The notes: generated by a model not told the origin, from the sequence alone. A stretch of DNA of 64,000 bases from Belliella filtrata (GCF_022549775.1 NZ_JAKZGP010000001.1:248001-312000); one strand, 5' to 3'. Shown: positions 24,697 to 33,602, counted from the stretch's first letter. Numbers and translations: made by a program.

Positions 24697-25885
24697 AAGA
24701 GTCTAGAGGAAATTTTGTTGAGTCGATCGTGTGGAGAAGCTTTTTTATGGCTAGGTCTCTACTGAAGTATTTTTCAGCCAGAAATCTAGCATTTTTTTGA
24801 TAAATCAAGATGGTCTCGTTTTGAATCAATGCTTCTATTTCGGAAAGTACTTTATCAGGGTTCTTATGTTGATACAAAAGTCCTACTTGGTGCGTTTTGC
24901 ACAGTTCGTAAAGCCAACCTTTATGATTGATGAGTATTGCTTTTCCTGCCGCTAGGGCATCAAAGAATTTATTAGGGGAGTTTGTTTTCAACACAGGTAG
25001 ATGTTTAAAAGAAATGAAAGCCATATCTGATAAATCAAGCAATTGACGCACTTTTTCTTTGTCCCCAAAATCAAAGAATACCAAGTTGCTCAAAGCTAAT
25101 CTTGAAGCGTAAGCCTTCATTTTTTCTAACGTGCTTCCTTTTCCCACTATTACAAATTGAAAGGGCTTTTTACCTTTTTGTGCATGATTGGCCAAATCCA
25201 CAAACTCATGTACTGCATTGACTTCGCCGATTGCTCCAGAATAAATGATCGTGAATTGGTTCTTTAATCCATACCTATCCAATTGATTATCACATTTTTG
25301 ATTTGGAGAAAAATAGCTTGTATCTGCAATGTTAGGAACTATTGTAATAGGTGTATCAGTCTTTTTCCTCATACTATTAGCAATTCCTGGAGATAGAGCG
25401 ATGCATTTGAGTGCATGTTGATATATCCTTTTTTCAAGACTATAGAGCAATGATTTCAGCACTGGGTTTCTAATAGCACCTACTTCGATAGGTGCATCTG
25501 GCCATAGATCTCTCACTTCAAAAATGTAAGGTAAGGCCATTTTACGCTTCGCCCATAGACCTATCAGGCCTGTGGTCAAGGGTGTAGAAGTGATGTATAG
25601 GTAATCAGGACGAGATATTTTTTTTACAATTCGCTTGGCATGGATTACGAATTTCAAAAATGCCCCAACACGCTTGATAAACCCCCACTCTTGTTGGTAG
25701 GCAATAGGAAGGTAGTGGACCCTGATGCCTTCGATGATTTTCAAGTCGTAGAAATTCTTGTTATGGGCAGTGATCATTTCTACGTCAATACCTGCATCGA
25801 CCATGCCTTTGGCCAGGTAGTAGGAACGAATAGCCCCCCCTTCTTCTGGTGTGCAGAAATATTGATGTATATATATAATTTTCAT
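24665..25885 (-). CDS. Glycosyltransferase family 4 (WbuB-like)
   Basis: This 406-aa GT-B fold enzyme starts MKIIYIHQYFCTPEEGGAIR, the sugar-acceptor loop typical of WbuB-like GT4 enzymes. It contains the donor-binding C-terminal half with FTIIYSGAIGEVNAVHEF, FQFVIVGKGSTLEKM and the FKHLPVLKTNSPNKFFDALAAGKAI segment, in place of the usual EGFG motif. It probably transfers an amino sugar to a lipid-linked or polysaccharide acceptor at the inner face of the membrane. It begins three bases after the asparagine synthase-like gene ends and is the last gene of the nth-asnB-GT run. Confidence 0.87.
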   Translation of the reverse strand: MKIIYIHQYFCTPEEGGAIRSYYLAKGMVDAGIDVEMITAHNKNFYDLKIIEGIRVHYLPIAYQQEWGFIKRVGAFLKFVIHAKRIVKKISRPDYLYITSTPLTTGLIGLWAKRKMALPYIFEVRDLWPDAPIEVGAIRNPVLKSLLYSLEKRIYQHALKCIALSPGIANSMRKKTDTPITIVPNIADTSYFSPNQKCDNQLDRYGLKNQFTIIYSGAIGEVNAVHEFVDLANHAQKGKKPFQFVIVGKGSTLEKMKAYASRLALSNLVFFDFGDKEKVRQLLDLSDMAFISFKHLPVLKTNSPNKFFDALAAGKAILINHKGWLYELCKTHQVGLLYQHKNPDKVLSEIEALIQNETILIYQKNARFLAEKYFSRDLAIKKLLHTIDSTKFPLDSSSDGACIQIA

Positions 25886-25888
25886 GCC

Positions 25889-27679
25889 TCAAGCGTGGGT
25901 TTTTAGCCAGGATGCCAAGATAAACATATTCCAAATCAATAAAAATTCACGACCTCTTGCCCTGTCAGGGTGCTGACAGAAATTTTTCATTTCAAGTGGA
26001 AAGTACTTTCCCCAAGTATTTGCCATCATTTTGATTTCTTCAAAGATCCAGTTTCTGAAGACTTCATCATCGGCAAGCCATTCTTGTAGAGGCAGTCCAA
26101 AACCAAACTTTTTTCTATGAGCAATTGACTTCCAACCTCTTTCAACAAGTGCTGATTTGATTGGTTTTTTTCCACTGATTTGAATGAGTTCTTTTTCAGA
26201 AAGCTGCGTGATTAGTTCTATCAATTCCTTATACAGAAATGGAGACCTGCCTTCGATTCCATGTGCCATACAGGCATTATCATGTATTTTGAGCACATCA
26301 TTGACCAGGTAGTAATTTCGGTCAAATGATAAAGCATCCTTATAAGTGTCTCCAGAGTCAGGATACCATTTACGCTGTTGATGTATCACACTTTCAGGTA
26401 GCTTTGATAAGGCTGCAAAATTTAAGAATGAGTCTCTTGGAGATGCTTGTATTCCTTGTACCAGTTTTGAAATAGGATCAGGTAGAGGAATTTTTTTTAA
26501 AATTGGTTGAAAGCAAAGCAAAAGGCTATGATATTTCATGTATTTGAGAAATGCAGCATGTCTTTGATACCCACCAAATAGTTCGTCAGCACCTGCTCCA
26601 GACACCAAGACACTGACATGTTTTTTGGCCTCTTTGGCAATGATCCAGCTTAGAATACTTGCACTATCCCCTACTGGTTGATCAAGACTTTTGATGTATT
26701 CATTCCAAGAATCTTTGATGATCTTGGGGTCTACATATATTTCATGATGTAGTCTATCATCTTTCGAGACAATTTGCTTGGAAAAGTTTGGGTCACTGTA
26801 TTTTTGATGATACTTGCTGTCAAATGTAGCCGTATAAGTATGGCAAGGACTTTGTTTTTCTTCTAAATACATACTGTAAACCAAACTGCTATCAGCTCCT
26901 CCACTCAATAGCATCCCCACTGGTCTATCACTGTGAAAAGTTTTTCGAATAGAATCTTTGAGGATTGATTCAAACCTTGTTTGAGTAAATGTCTTTGAGG
27001 GAGTGGTGTTTTTCGTGATCACAGAAGTGTCTAACAAATTTCCATTTAAGTCAATGGATATGATCTGACCAGGAAGAAGTTGTTTGATACCTTGAAAAAA
27101 ACTTTGGTCGGGTGCAGAATGTCTTGTATAAAAAAAGTTTGTGAATTGGTGGGTATCTATGGTGGGGGATTCAATTTGACTGAGCCTTACTGCTCGAGCT
27201 TCAGAACTGAATGCCCATTTTTGCTTTTCATTGATATAATAAAGAGGTTTTTCACCAGAAATATCTCTCGCTATGATGATTTTCCCTTCGTGAAGATTTA
27301 TAAAAACAAGCGCAAACATTCCTTTGAGGTCATTTATGCCACTGCCTCCATACTTAGTCAGCCATGCCAAAAGTACAGCTGAATCCGAGTTTGCTTCCTG
27401 AGAAAAATCATCAAAATTTAACTGATCACCAAGCGTTTTGTAATTATAAATTGCCCCATTCCATGCTAATACACAACTTTTTTCCTCGTTCCATAGTGGT
27501 TGATTAGCAAAAGATGTGAGGTCTAAAATTTTCAGTCGGTTGGCAGCAAGCCATACGCGTTCTGCAACTTGCTCAAAGCCCGATGCATCTGGTCCTCTGT
27601 GGTGATTTGCCCTCATCATTTTCTGTATACTTGAGGAGCCTTCAGGTGTGTTATTGATCAAAAGGGATATTCCACACAT
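25889..27679 (-). CDS. asnB: Glutamine-hydrolysing asparagine synthetase-like protein
   Basis: This 596-aa protein has an N-terminal class II glutamine amidotransferase domain, beginning MCGISLLI with nucleophile Cys2 and including NHHRGPDASGF, LAWNGAIYNYK and GEKPLYY. The C-terminal synthetase domain has the PP-loop LLSGGADSSLVYS near residue 258, VSGAGADELFGGYQRH, and GIEGRSPFLYKELIEL. It amidates Asp, or a sugar or peptide carboxylate in polysaccharide loci. It lies between nth (7 bases upstream) and a GT4 gene (3 bases downstream), so the surface-glycan role is as likely as free asparagine synthesis. Confidence 0.85.
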   Translation of the reverse strand: MCGISLLINNTPEGSSSIQKMMRANHHRGPDASGFEQVAERVWLAANRLKILDLTSFANQPLWNEEKSCVLAWNGAIYNYKTLGDQLNFDDFSQEANSDSAVLLAWLTKYGGSGINDLKGMFALVFINLHEGKIIIARDISGEKPLYYINEKQKWAFSSEARAVRLSQIESPTIDTHQFTNFFYTRHSAPDQSFFQGIKQLLPGQIISIDLNGNLLDTSVITKNTTPSKTFTQTRFESILKDSIRKTFHSDRPVGMLLSGGADSSLVYSMYLEEKQSPCHTYTATFDSKYHQKYSDPNFSKQIVSKDDRLHHEIYVDPKIIKDSWNEYIKSLDQPVGDSASILSWIIAKEAKKHVSVLVSGAGADELFGGYQRHAAFLKYMKYHSLLLCFQPILKKIPLPDPISKLVQGIQASPRDSFLNFAALSKLPESVIHQQRKWYPDSGDTYKDALSFDRNYYLVNDVLKIHDNACMAHGIEGRSPFLYKELIELITQLSEKELIQISGKKPIKSALVERGWKSIAHRKKFGFGLPLQEWLADDEVFRNWIFEEIKMMANTWGKYFPLEMKNFCQHPDRARGREFLLIWNMFILASWLKTHA

Positions 27680-27686
27680 GAGTCAA

Positions 27687-28370
27687 TTACGATTTTTTTT
27701 CGGTAATGATAGCCTTCACCTTATTCTCTTTTTCGAAGTATCGGCAGAAATGAGTGATATTGCAAGCTTCACATTTTGGTTTTCTGGCAAGGCAAATGTA
27801 CCTTCCGTGCAATATGAGCCAATGATGCGCTTTGTGAATAAATCTTTCAGGGATGTTTTTGACCAGTTGTTTTTCCACCTCCAGGGGAGTTTTTGCAGTT
27901 TGTGGTACAAGTCCAAGTCTTTTAGAAACTCTAAAAACGTGTGTGTCGACAGCCATATTGGGCTGATTCCATACTACTGAGGTGATCACGTTGGCTGTCT
28001 TGCGACCCACTCCCGGAAGCTTGATCAATTCATCTACGGTCGAGGGGACTTCACTGCCGAACTCTTCGACGAGCATTTTCCCTAAACCCAAAAGATGTTT
28101 GGTCTTGTTGTTTGGATAGGAAATGCTTTTTATAAACGGGAATAATTCATCAAAATGGGAAGACGCTAAATGCTCGGGACTAGGAAAATGTTCAAATAAA
28201 GTCTTTGTTACAATATTCACTCTTTTGTCGGTGCATTGAGCGCTGAGGACTACGGCTACAAGTAGCTGAAAGGGGTTTTCATACTCCAACTCTGTTTCCG
28301 CTACTGGCATATTAGATTCAAAATGATCTATAAATGCAGCGTATCTCTCTTTCTTTAGCATATTAGACAA
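27687..28370 (-). CDS. nth: Endonuclease III
   Basis: This 227-aa protein has the helix-hairpin-helix loop LIKLPGVGRKTANVI with the catalytic lysine (near residue 120), the catalytic Asp in MAVDTHVFRV, and the [4Fe-4S] cluster motif C-x6-C-x2-C-x5-C (CLARKPKCEACNITHFC). It is a bifunctional DNA glycosylase/AP lyase that removes oxidised pyrimidines. It is the first gene of a minus-strand run with the asparagine synthetase-like and GT4 genes, with which it shares no obvious function. Confidence 0.95.
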   Translation of the reverse strand: MSNMLKKERYAAFIDHFESNMPVAETELEYENPFQLLVAVVLSAQCTDKRVNIVTKTLFEHFPSPEHLASSHFDELFPFIKSISYPNNKTKHLLGLGKMLVEEFGSEVPSTVDELIKLPGVGRKTANVITSVVWNQPNMAVDTHVFRVSKRLGLVPQTAKTPLEVEKQLVKNIPERFIHKAHHWLILHGRYICLARKPKCEACNITHFCRYFEKENKVKAIITEKKS

Positions 28371-28690
28371 ACTTTGATAATTGAAAATTTAGATAGCAAC
28401 TAACAAATTTAAACAAATCATCAATAGTCTTTCTATTGATTTTGTTTTGAATGGAATAAACATTAATTCCTAAAAGTTGTGTTTTTTCTATAATTTTGAC
28501 GTTGAGGGATTACAATTTTTTTCAATATTGGAATAATTTTAGCTCTAGAAAATTCACTCGCAGTACTTCAACCTATTAAAAACAGCTTGATTGTAAACGA
28601 AGAATGTTGCATTGGTGTGGGCATATGCTTATCAAAAAAATATCAAAGAAGCATACATAGTCAAGTCTTAAACAATTCAAATTGAATCTT
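28371..28690. other. 320-bp divergent intergenic region with an 8-bp dyad
   Basis: The spacer lies between divergent nth and the hydrolase gene. It holds a perfect dyad ATCAATAG-TCTTT-CTATTGAT (28420-28440) and a plus-strand -7 match TAATTTTG (28491-28498) without a well-spaced TTG. If this box is used, the hydrolase mRNA leader is about 185 bases. No gene was recognised here. Confidence 0.4.
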
Positions 28691-29560
28691 ATGAAAAAAC
28701 ATTTAGTCCTTTTGTCGGTTTGGTCGATCTGGTGTTTCATACTTCTTGGATGCAATGAAGTGGAAGAAATTGACCCTTCATTAGATACTTCTGTCTCAGT
28801 AGAGATGGTGGATGAGATATATGGAAGTCATCCACGCCAAGCAATGGACGTTTACCTTCCATCAGGCAGGTCTAGTGAAGATACCAAAGTACTGGTATGG
28901 ATTCATGGAGGTGCATGGACGGATGGTGATAAGTCAGAGTTTGTTGCTTTCAAAGAGAGGTTTGAGCAATCATTTGAGGGGTATGCTTTCGTTTCACTCA
29001 ATTACCGACTTTTCAATATCAATACAGGGAGCAATCGCTTTCCTAACCAAGAAGAGGATGTACTTGAAGCTATAGCGTATATCAAAACAAATGCTTCAAA
29101 GTGGGGAGTAGCTCCAGAGATAGTAATTGCAGGAGCGAGTGCAGGAGGTCATTTAGCCTTGCTTCACGCTTACAAGAATAATACAGATCGATCTGTCAAA
29201 GCCGTGTTGGCATTTTTCCCTCCAACTGATTTTCCGTCATTCCATGGGTTCAATTTGATAACAACTTTACTTATAGAGGCATTGCATGGAGGAAGTCCTA
29301 CCAATCAGGCACAGCGATATATTGATTCAAGTCCAGTTAATCATATAGAAAATACTAGCGTTCCGACTGTGTTTTTTCATGGTACAGCTGACAATGTGGT
29401 GCCTATCCAGCAAAGTCAACTTCTAGAACAGACGCTCAAAAATAACAATGTACCAATGTCTCATAGGTATGTTCAAGGTGCGCAGCACGGTTTTTCATTT
29501 GCAGTATATGTGGAGATGATAGCTCAAGCTGCTGAATTCATCAAGGCTCAAATAGATTAA
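28691..29560 (+). CDS. Secreted alpha/beta hydrolase (carboxylesterase-like) lipoprotein
   Basis: From the ATG at 28691 the product is 289 aa. A lipoprotein signal (LSVWSIWCFILLGCNEV) is followed by an alpha/beta hydrolase of the esterase/lipase type. It has the oxyanion motif VWIHGGAWTDGD, the nucleophile elbow GASAGGHLAL, and the catalytic acid and histidine regions VFFHGTADNVVP and GAQHGFSF. It is probably an outer-membrane esterase acting on an unknown ester. The gene is alone on the plus strand, divergent from nth and convergent on the sigma factor operon. Confidence 0.88.
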   Translation: MKKHLVLLSVWSIWCFILLGCNEVEEIDPSLDTSVSVEMVDEIYGSHPRQAMDVYLPSGRSSEDTKVLVWIHGGAWTDGDKSEFVAFKERFEQSFEGYAFVSLNYRLFNINTGSNRFPNQEEDVLEAIAYIKTNASKWGVAPEIVIAGASAGGHLALLHAYKNNTDRSVKAVLAFFPPTDFPSFHGFNLITTLLIEALHGGSPTNQAQRYIDSSPVNHIENTSVPTVFFHGTADNVVPIQQSQLLEQTLKNNNVPMSHRYVQGAQHGFSFAVYVEMIAQAAEFIKAQID

Positions 29561-29585
29561 AAAAAGGCTCGGAAATATCCGAGCC
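29559..29585 (-). terminator. Intrinsic terminator of the sigma factor operon
   Basis: Perfect 8-bp hairpin GGCTCGGA-AATA-TCCGAGCC. On the minus strand it is followed by seven T residues, just after the stop of the 77-aa gene at 29608. The plus-strand gene ends at its left edge, but no T-tract follows on that strand. Confidence 0.88.
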
Positions 29586-29607
29586 CACCATAATTCTTAT
29601 TCGATTT

Positions 29608-29841
29608 TTAGACTTTTTCGAGTCCTGTAGATTTCGCCATTTTGAAAATGGCCTTGACTACTTTTTCTGAAGGTTGGAGTGTGACTTGGTCTAACTTCTC
29701 TATTGTGCTCAGCATTTCTACATATTCTTGCATCAAAGACTCATCTTCATGCAAGGCCTGCATAAGAAGCTCACGCTCACCCTCATTCATTTCTTGGTAG
29801 ATATATCTTACCAAGTCATTTGGGGTAAATTGTTTTATCAT
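29608..29841 (-). CDS. 77-aa protein co-encoded with an ECF-type sigma factor
   Basis: A small acidic protein starting MIKQFTPNDLVRYIYQEMNEGER with no signal peptide or membrane segment. Its start overlaps the sigma factor gene by 26 bases, so the pair is translationally coupled. The N-terminal part resembles the short helical N-terminus of anti-sigma factors (for example NDLVRYIYQEMNEGERELLM), but there is no zinc motif and no transmembrane helix. It may be a cytoplasmic regulator of the sigma factor. This is inference from coupling and size. Confidence 0.75.
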   Translation of the reverse strand: MIKQFTPNDLVRYIYQEMNEGERELLMQALHEDESLMQEYVEMLSTIEKLDQVTLQPSEKVVKAIFKMAKSTGLEKV

Positions 29842-30418
29842 AGGCTACATTTAGTTGTTTCAATTTTTTCCTCATATTGATCAAAGCGTATCTCATTCTT
29901 CCTAATGCTGTGTTGATGCTGACTCCCGTTTGTTCAGCAATCTCCTGAAAGCTCAAATCCATGTAGTGTCTCATGATGAGAACTTGCTTTTGACTTTCTG
30001 GTAGCTCGTCAATGAGTCTCCTTACCATTTCCAATGTATCCTCCTTGATTTTTTGGTCTTCAATGTTTACATCAGCAAACTGAAGCGTGTTGAATACATT
30101 CTCACCATCTTCCATGATGATAGTAGGGTATCGTTTTGCTTTTCTGAAATAATCTATAGCTAAATTGTGAGCAATTCTCATCAGCCAAGGCTGAAATTTG
30201 CCCTCTTCATTGTATCGGTCAGAGCTTAATGTCTGAACAACCTTCACGAATACATCTTGCAATAAATCCTCTGCTACGCCACGATCTTTGACAATCAGAT
30301 AAATAGTGGTAAATACCCTTGATTGATATCTTTCTACCAACATTTCAAACGCAGCTTCTCTACCTCCTCTGTATTGGGAGATCAGCTCGCTGTCCTTAGG
30401 ACCAATCCTTTTACTCAT
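29816..30418 (-). CDS. RNA polymerase sigma factor, ECF-type
   Basis: This 200-aa sigma-70 family protein has region 2 (FEMLVERYQSRVFTTIYLIV, AEDLLQDVFVKVVQ, FQPWLMRIAHNLAIDYFRK) and region 4 (LPESQKQVLIMRHYMDLSFQEIAEQTG, then SINTALGRMRYALINMRKKL as the recognition helix). Regions 1.2 and 3 are missing, as in ECF factors. The bases between regions 2 and 4 carry a short linker with YPTIIMEDGENV. It is followed by the overlapping 77-aa gene and preceded by a near-consensus promoter. Target genes are unknown. Confidence 0.92.
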   Translation of the reverse strand: MSKRIGPKDSELISQYRGGREAAFEMLVERYQSRVFTTIYLIVKDRGVAEDLLQDVFVKVVQTLSSDRYNEEGKFQPWLMRIAHNLAIDYFRKAKRYPTIIMEDGENVFNTLQFADVNIEDQKIKEDTLEMVRRLIDELPESQKQVLIMRHYMDLSFQEIAEQTGVSINTALGRMRYALINMRKKLKQLNVAYDKTIYPK

Positions 30419-30496
30419 ACTGATTTGACTTAATTTTTAACGTAGAGGTTTATGCCATAGTATATATTTATTTTGAAACAATTTGATGTATCTTTC

Positions 30497-30527
30497 CAAA
30501 TGTATTCATTCGAAAATTATCTTGCAA
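30497..30527 (-). promoter_or_regulatory. Promoter of the ECF-type sigma factor gene
   Basis: On the minus strand ATTG/TTG (30527-30525) is followed after 20 bases by TACATTTG (30504 to 30497), a full match to TTG-N19-21-TAnnTTTG. Transcription would start near 30491, giving a leader of about 72 bases. This lies inside a 72-codon open frame (30686 to 30468), which is therefore unlikely to be a gene. Confidence 0.65.
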
Positions 30528-30777
30528 TACTTCATAGGTTTTTTTATTGATTTTCATCTTGGTAAAACCCAATGATACTTTAGATATTTGCATGTTTACC
30601 TTTTTTAAGTGAAATTTTATTTGGAATAATCCATTTCTAGCTAAATGAAAAAAAATATAGGTTTTGCTGTCAGTTACAAAAATCAAACCAACATTTATAT
30701 AGGGTGACTTGATTCATGGGGATTCTTAGCTGATTTTATTACCTTCGTTTTTCAGAAGAAATCAAATCAATAGCTAT
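30528..30777. other. AT-rich divergent spacer upstream of the DUF3127 gene
   Basis: The whole gap between the sigma factor gene and the DUF3127 gene is 359 bases. Apart from the sigma promoter it holds a TACCTTCG (30740-30747), one base off the -7 consensus and possibly the DUF3127 promoter. No gene or RNA was recognised. Confidence 0.4.
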
Positions 30778-31146
30778 ATGGAAATTAATGGAAAAATTGT
30801 TCAGATTTTACCTGAACAAAGCGGAAATGGCCGTAATGGGACATGGAGAAAAAAGGATTATATCTTGGAAACAGGAGGTAATTATCCAAAAAAAGTAGCC
30901 TTGACTGTATGGGGAGATAAAATCGATCAATTCAATTTGCAACAGGGTGAAGAGGTGAATGTCGGTATCGAAATCGAAAGTAGAGAATACAATGGAAGGT
31001 GGTATACGGATGTGAAGGCATGGAAAGTGGACAAGCAAAACGGAAGCAATTCTGGTGCATCAGCGCCGCAAGCGAGTGCAAATGCTGCTGCAATGCCTGA
31101 TGTGACTTCATTTTCTAGTGATGAAGGGGACGTTCTTCCTTTCTAA
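30778..31146 (+). CDS. DUF3127 protein (OB-fold-like)
   Basis: This 122-aa protein starts MEINGKIVQILPEQSGNGRN and contains ILETGGNYPKKVALTVWGDKI and VNVGIEIESREYNGRWYTDV, the conserved core of DUF3127, a Bacteroidota family with a single-strand-binding-like OB fold. The C-terminus is a low-complexity Ala/Ser/Asn linker ending in DEGDVLPF, an acidic tail with a terminal Phe reminiscent of SSB proteins that bind partners by their C-terminal tip. Nucleic-acid binding is inferred from this resemblance only. Confidence 0.85.
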   Translation: MEINGKIVQILPEQSGNGRNGTWRKKDYILETGGNYPKKVALTVWGDKIDQFNLQQGEEVNVGIEIESREYNGRWYTDVKAWKVDKQNGSNSGASAPQASANAAAMPDVTSFSSDEGDVLPF

Positions 31147-31161
31147 GTAAAGAAATCAAAA

Positions 31162-31199
31162 GCTGTCTCATTATTAAAGTCAAAAAATAATGAGACAGC
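31162..31199. terminator. Perfect 14-bp hairpin after the DUF3127 gene
   Basis: GCTGTCTCATTATT pairs perfectly with AATAATGAGACAGC around a 10-base loop. On the plus strand the following bases are AACTTTTC, a weak U-tract; on the minus strand TTTTGATTTC follows. It probably stops DUF3127 transcription but could be a processing hairpin before the next gene 26 bases away. Confidence 0.6.
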
Positions 31200-31225
31200 A
31201 ACTTTTCAAGATAAACAATAAATAG

Positions 31226-31681
31226 ATGTGGGACGACTTTGATAATGATGATTTTGACGAGGATGATATAAATGATTTTCGGCGCAGAAGAGATGAGATT
31301 GAAAATCACCCATTAAAGCAAAAAGCAAAAGATATTTTCGGGTTGACTAAAGCCTTGGTCGGTTCTTTGGATGAAGCAAGGAAAGAACTATACGGTGGAT
31401 TGATGCTAGAAAGTGCCGTTCTGCTTTCCTCAAAATTTGCTGGAGCTCATCCAGTGGACGATTATATCATCAAAATGGAAAATGCAGTGATTATGAAAGT
31501 GCATGCCAAAAGTTTGCACAGTTTGACTTATCAGCTTGCAATGGAAGGAACCCATGCCGAAGACCATCTCCAATTGCTCCGTGATGCAATCGATGAGTTT
31601 AGGGGACTATTCAAAGCGTGGATAAAAGGTTTTGATGATTCAGAGCGTTATGACGATGGTTGGGGCTTGTTTTTAGACTAG
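31226..31681 (+). CDS. Conserved-looking hypothetical protein with acidic N-terminus
   Basis: This 151-aa soluble protein starts with a very acidic stretch (MWDDFDNDDFDEDDINDFRR) and is followed by a helical domain (AKDIFGLTKALVGSLDEARKEL, HLQLLRDAIDEFRGLFKAWIKG). No signal peptide, membrane helix or catalytic motif is recognised. I do not know a named family for it. It follows DUF3127 after a hairpin and converges on a small minus-strand gene with overlapping stop codons. Confidence 0.8.
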   Translation: MWDDFDNDDFDEDDINDFRRRRDEIENHPLKQKAKDIFGLTKALVGSLDEARKELYGGLMLESAVLLSSKFAGAHPVDDYIIKMENAVIMKVHAKSLHSLTYQLAMEGTHAEDHLQLLRDAIDEFRGLFKAWIKGFDDSERYDDGWGLFLD

Positions 31682-31830
31682 GGCTGCATCTGCTCTCCAA
31701 ACTTAAAGCCAACATAAAGACCTCCAAACACCATAATCAGGGTAATACCCCCTAGAAGTAATAATACGCCTAGGGGCATTTCCCAATTTTCTTTTCCAAT
31801 TTTGAATTTTATGATTCTATTGAAGTCCAT
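31678..31830 (-). CDS. 50-aa single-span membrane protein downstream of purE
   Basis: The frame reads MDFNRIIKFKIGKENWEMPL, then a hydrophobic helix VLLLLGGITLIMVFGGLYVGF, and ends FGEQMQP. It starts three bases after the purE stop, so it is the last gene of purK-purE. Its stop codon overlaps the stop of the convergent 151-aa gene. The length, clean helix and tight spacing make it a likely real small protein. No function is suggested. Confidence 0.65.
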   Translation of the reverse strand: MDFNRIIKFKIGKENWEMPLGVLLLLGGITLIMVFGGLYVGFKFGEQMQP

Positions 31831-31833
31831 TTC

Positions 31834-32349
31834 TTAATCATCAAGACCTTCTTTCCAGCCTTTGAGTTCTATTTCTCTTGCACTGTCTTCAACCTTTTGC
31901 TTGAGGTCTTTTTTGTAATTGTCTAATTGCTCTGCGACTTTGGGATCAAATGTACCAACGATAGAGGCAGCCAAGATACCAGCATTTTTTGCTCCATTGA
32001 GTGCAACAGTTGCCACAGGGATACCTCCCGGCATTTGCAATATAGATAAGATACTATCCCAGCCATCGATAGAGTTGGAAGATAAGATAGGTACTCCGAT
32101 CACTGGAAGTGAGGTAAGCGATGCAACCATTCCAGGTAGATGTGCGGCTCCTCCAGCCCCAGCAATGATTACTTTGATTCCCCTCTGGCGAGCATTTTCT
32201 GCATACTCTATCATTCTATGAGGGGTACGATGTGCGGACACTACTGTCAGCTCATAGCTTACTCCTAGTTCTTCCAGTGCTTTGGCTGCTTCTGACATGA
32301 TAGGAAGATCTGATTTACTTCCCATGATTATTCCTACTTGCTTGCTCAT
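31834..32349 (-). CDS. purE: N5-carboxyaminoimidazole ribonucleotide mutase
   Basis: This 171-aa protein has the class I PurE motifs [24 protein letters not shown] and [25 protein letters not shown], with [10 protein letters not shown] near the end. It converts N5-CAIR (made by PurK) to 4-carboxy-AIR in purine synthesis; the enzyme is an octamer in the cytoplasm. Its ATG overlaps the purK stop by four bases, so the two are translationally coupled. Presence of purK supports class I rather than direct CO2-using PurE. Confidence 0.96.
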   Translation of the reverse strand: MSKQVGIIMGSKSDLPIMSEAAKALEELGVSYELTVVSAHRTPHRMIEYAENARQRGIKVIIAGAGGAAHLPGMVASLTSLPVIGVPILSSNSIDGWDSILSILQMPGGIPVATVALNGAKNAGILAASIVGTFDPKVAEQLDNYKKDLKQKVEDSAREIELKGWKEGLDD

Positions 32350-33536
32350 GATTCTGTCTTAATTTTTATAATATCTTTAATTCGCATCGCACGTTCCTTA
32401 AGCTTATCTACACTTTCATCCAAGACTGTAGCATGCCCCATTTTTCTAAATGGTTTAGTGATTTTTTTACCATAAAGATGAACATAAACACCTCGCTCTG
32501 ACAAAGCTTCATCCAAGCCTTCTACCAATGCCTCTCCATTGTATCCCTCCTCTCCAAGTAAATTCACCATGGCGGCGGGAGTTCTCAGCTCTGAGTTGCC
32601 TAGTGGCATATTCATTACAGCACGGAGGTGCTGCTCGAACTGGGAAGTATAGTTAGCTTCTATGGTGTGGTGTCCGGAGTTGTGAGGTCTAGGCGCAATC
32701 TCATTGACCAAGATTTCTCCTGATTTGGTGACAAATAGCTCCACAGCTAAAATTCCAATCAAATCAAGAGATTCGATCACTTGTATTGCTATATTTTTTG
32801 CTTTTTGCTCAATCTCCTCACTTACTGATGCAGGTGCAAACAGAAACTCCACAAGGTTTGCTGTTGGGTGAAAAGCACACTCTACCGCAGGGTAGGCTAC
32901 TAATTCTCCTCTCTTGTTTCTTGATACAATTACTGCAAGCTCTTTATCAAAATCTATGAGTTTTTCTAAAAGCCCTGGCGCATCAAAGGCTTTGTCCAAA
33001 TCAGCTTCTGACCTGAGTACTTGCACTCCTCTCCCATCATAACCATCTTTTCCCAGTTTATTTACGGCAGGTAAAAATCCTACTTGTTGCTTTACAGCAT
33101 GGCGATCATCAGTCAAAATGAAATCAGCAGTAGGAATGCCCTTCGCTTTATAAAATTGCTTTTGCTCTCTTTTATCTTGAATCAACTTGATCAAATGAGG
33201 CTGTGGATATACTTCTTTTCCTTCATCTACCAATCGCTGTAGTGCTTCGGTATTTACATTCTCGATTTCGATTGTGATTATATCGCAAGCTTTTCCAAAT
33301 GCATATACTGTGTCAAAGTCAGTCAATGACCCTTGCTGGAAATCATGTGCTATTGATTTGCAAGGTGCATTAGGATCAGGGTCAAGGATATGAATATCTA
33401 TGTTGTAATTGATAGCGGATTGGATAACCATCCTTCCCAGTTGGCCACCTCCAAGTATTCCTAAGGTCTTTTTTTGATAATTTTCCTGCACTGTATATTT
33501 ATTTGAATGCAAAAATAAGGAAAAATGATAAGCCAT
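32346..33536 (-). CDS. purK: N5-carboxyaminoimidazole ribonucleotide synthase
   Basis: This 396-aa ATP-grasp enzyme shows [39 protein letters not shown] and the ATP-grasp segment [17 protein letters not shown], then [26 protein letters not shown]-type residues ([10 protein letters not shown]). It carboxylates AIR with ATP and bicarbonate to N5-CAIR for PurE. The annotated ATG adds about 20 residues before the usual start of the family (before GILGGGQLG); a GTG at codon 15 (33494) is an alternative start. Coupled to purE downstream. Confidence 0.93.
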   Translation of the reverse strand: MAYHFSLFLHSNKYTVQENYQKKTLGILGGGQLGRMVIQSAINYNIDIHILDPDPNAPCKSIAHDFQQGSLTDFDTVYAFGKACDIITIEIENVNTEALQRLVDEGKEVYPQPHLIKLIQDKREQKQFYKAKGIPTADFILTDDRHAVKQQVGFLPAVNKLGKDGYDGRGVQVLRSEADLDKAFDAPGLLEKLIDFDKELAVIVSRNKRGELVAYPAVECAFHPTANLVEFLFAPASVSEEIEQKAKNIAIQVIESLDLIGILAVELFVTKSGEILVNEIAPRPHNSGHHTIEANYTSQFEQHLRAVMNMPLGNSELRTPAAMVNLLGEEGYNGEALVEGLDEALSERGVYVHLYGKKITKPFRKMGHATVLDESVDKLKERAMRIKDIIKIKTES

Positions 33537-33545
33537 GGCATGAAT

Positions 33546-33573
33546 AAAAAAAAAAGCCCCATTCTGGAGCTTT
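33546..33573 (-). terminator. Intrinsic terminator of the lmo0937-family gene
   Basis: On the minus strand AAAGCTCC-AGAAT-GGGGCTTT (8-bp stem with one G·U pair) is followed by a run of at least seven T residues (plus-strand A-tract 33546-33552). It separates the small membrane protein gene from purK. Confidence 0.88.
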
Positions 33574-33602
33574 GTGATATTTAGGGTGATTGCCGTCGCT
33601 GT

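Noticed and set aside
30468-30686. 72-codon frame upstream of the sigma factor
   Set aside because: It contains a full consensus promoter for the sigma gene and its translation has no recognisable features.
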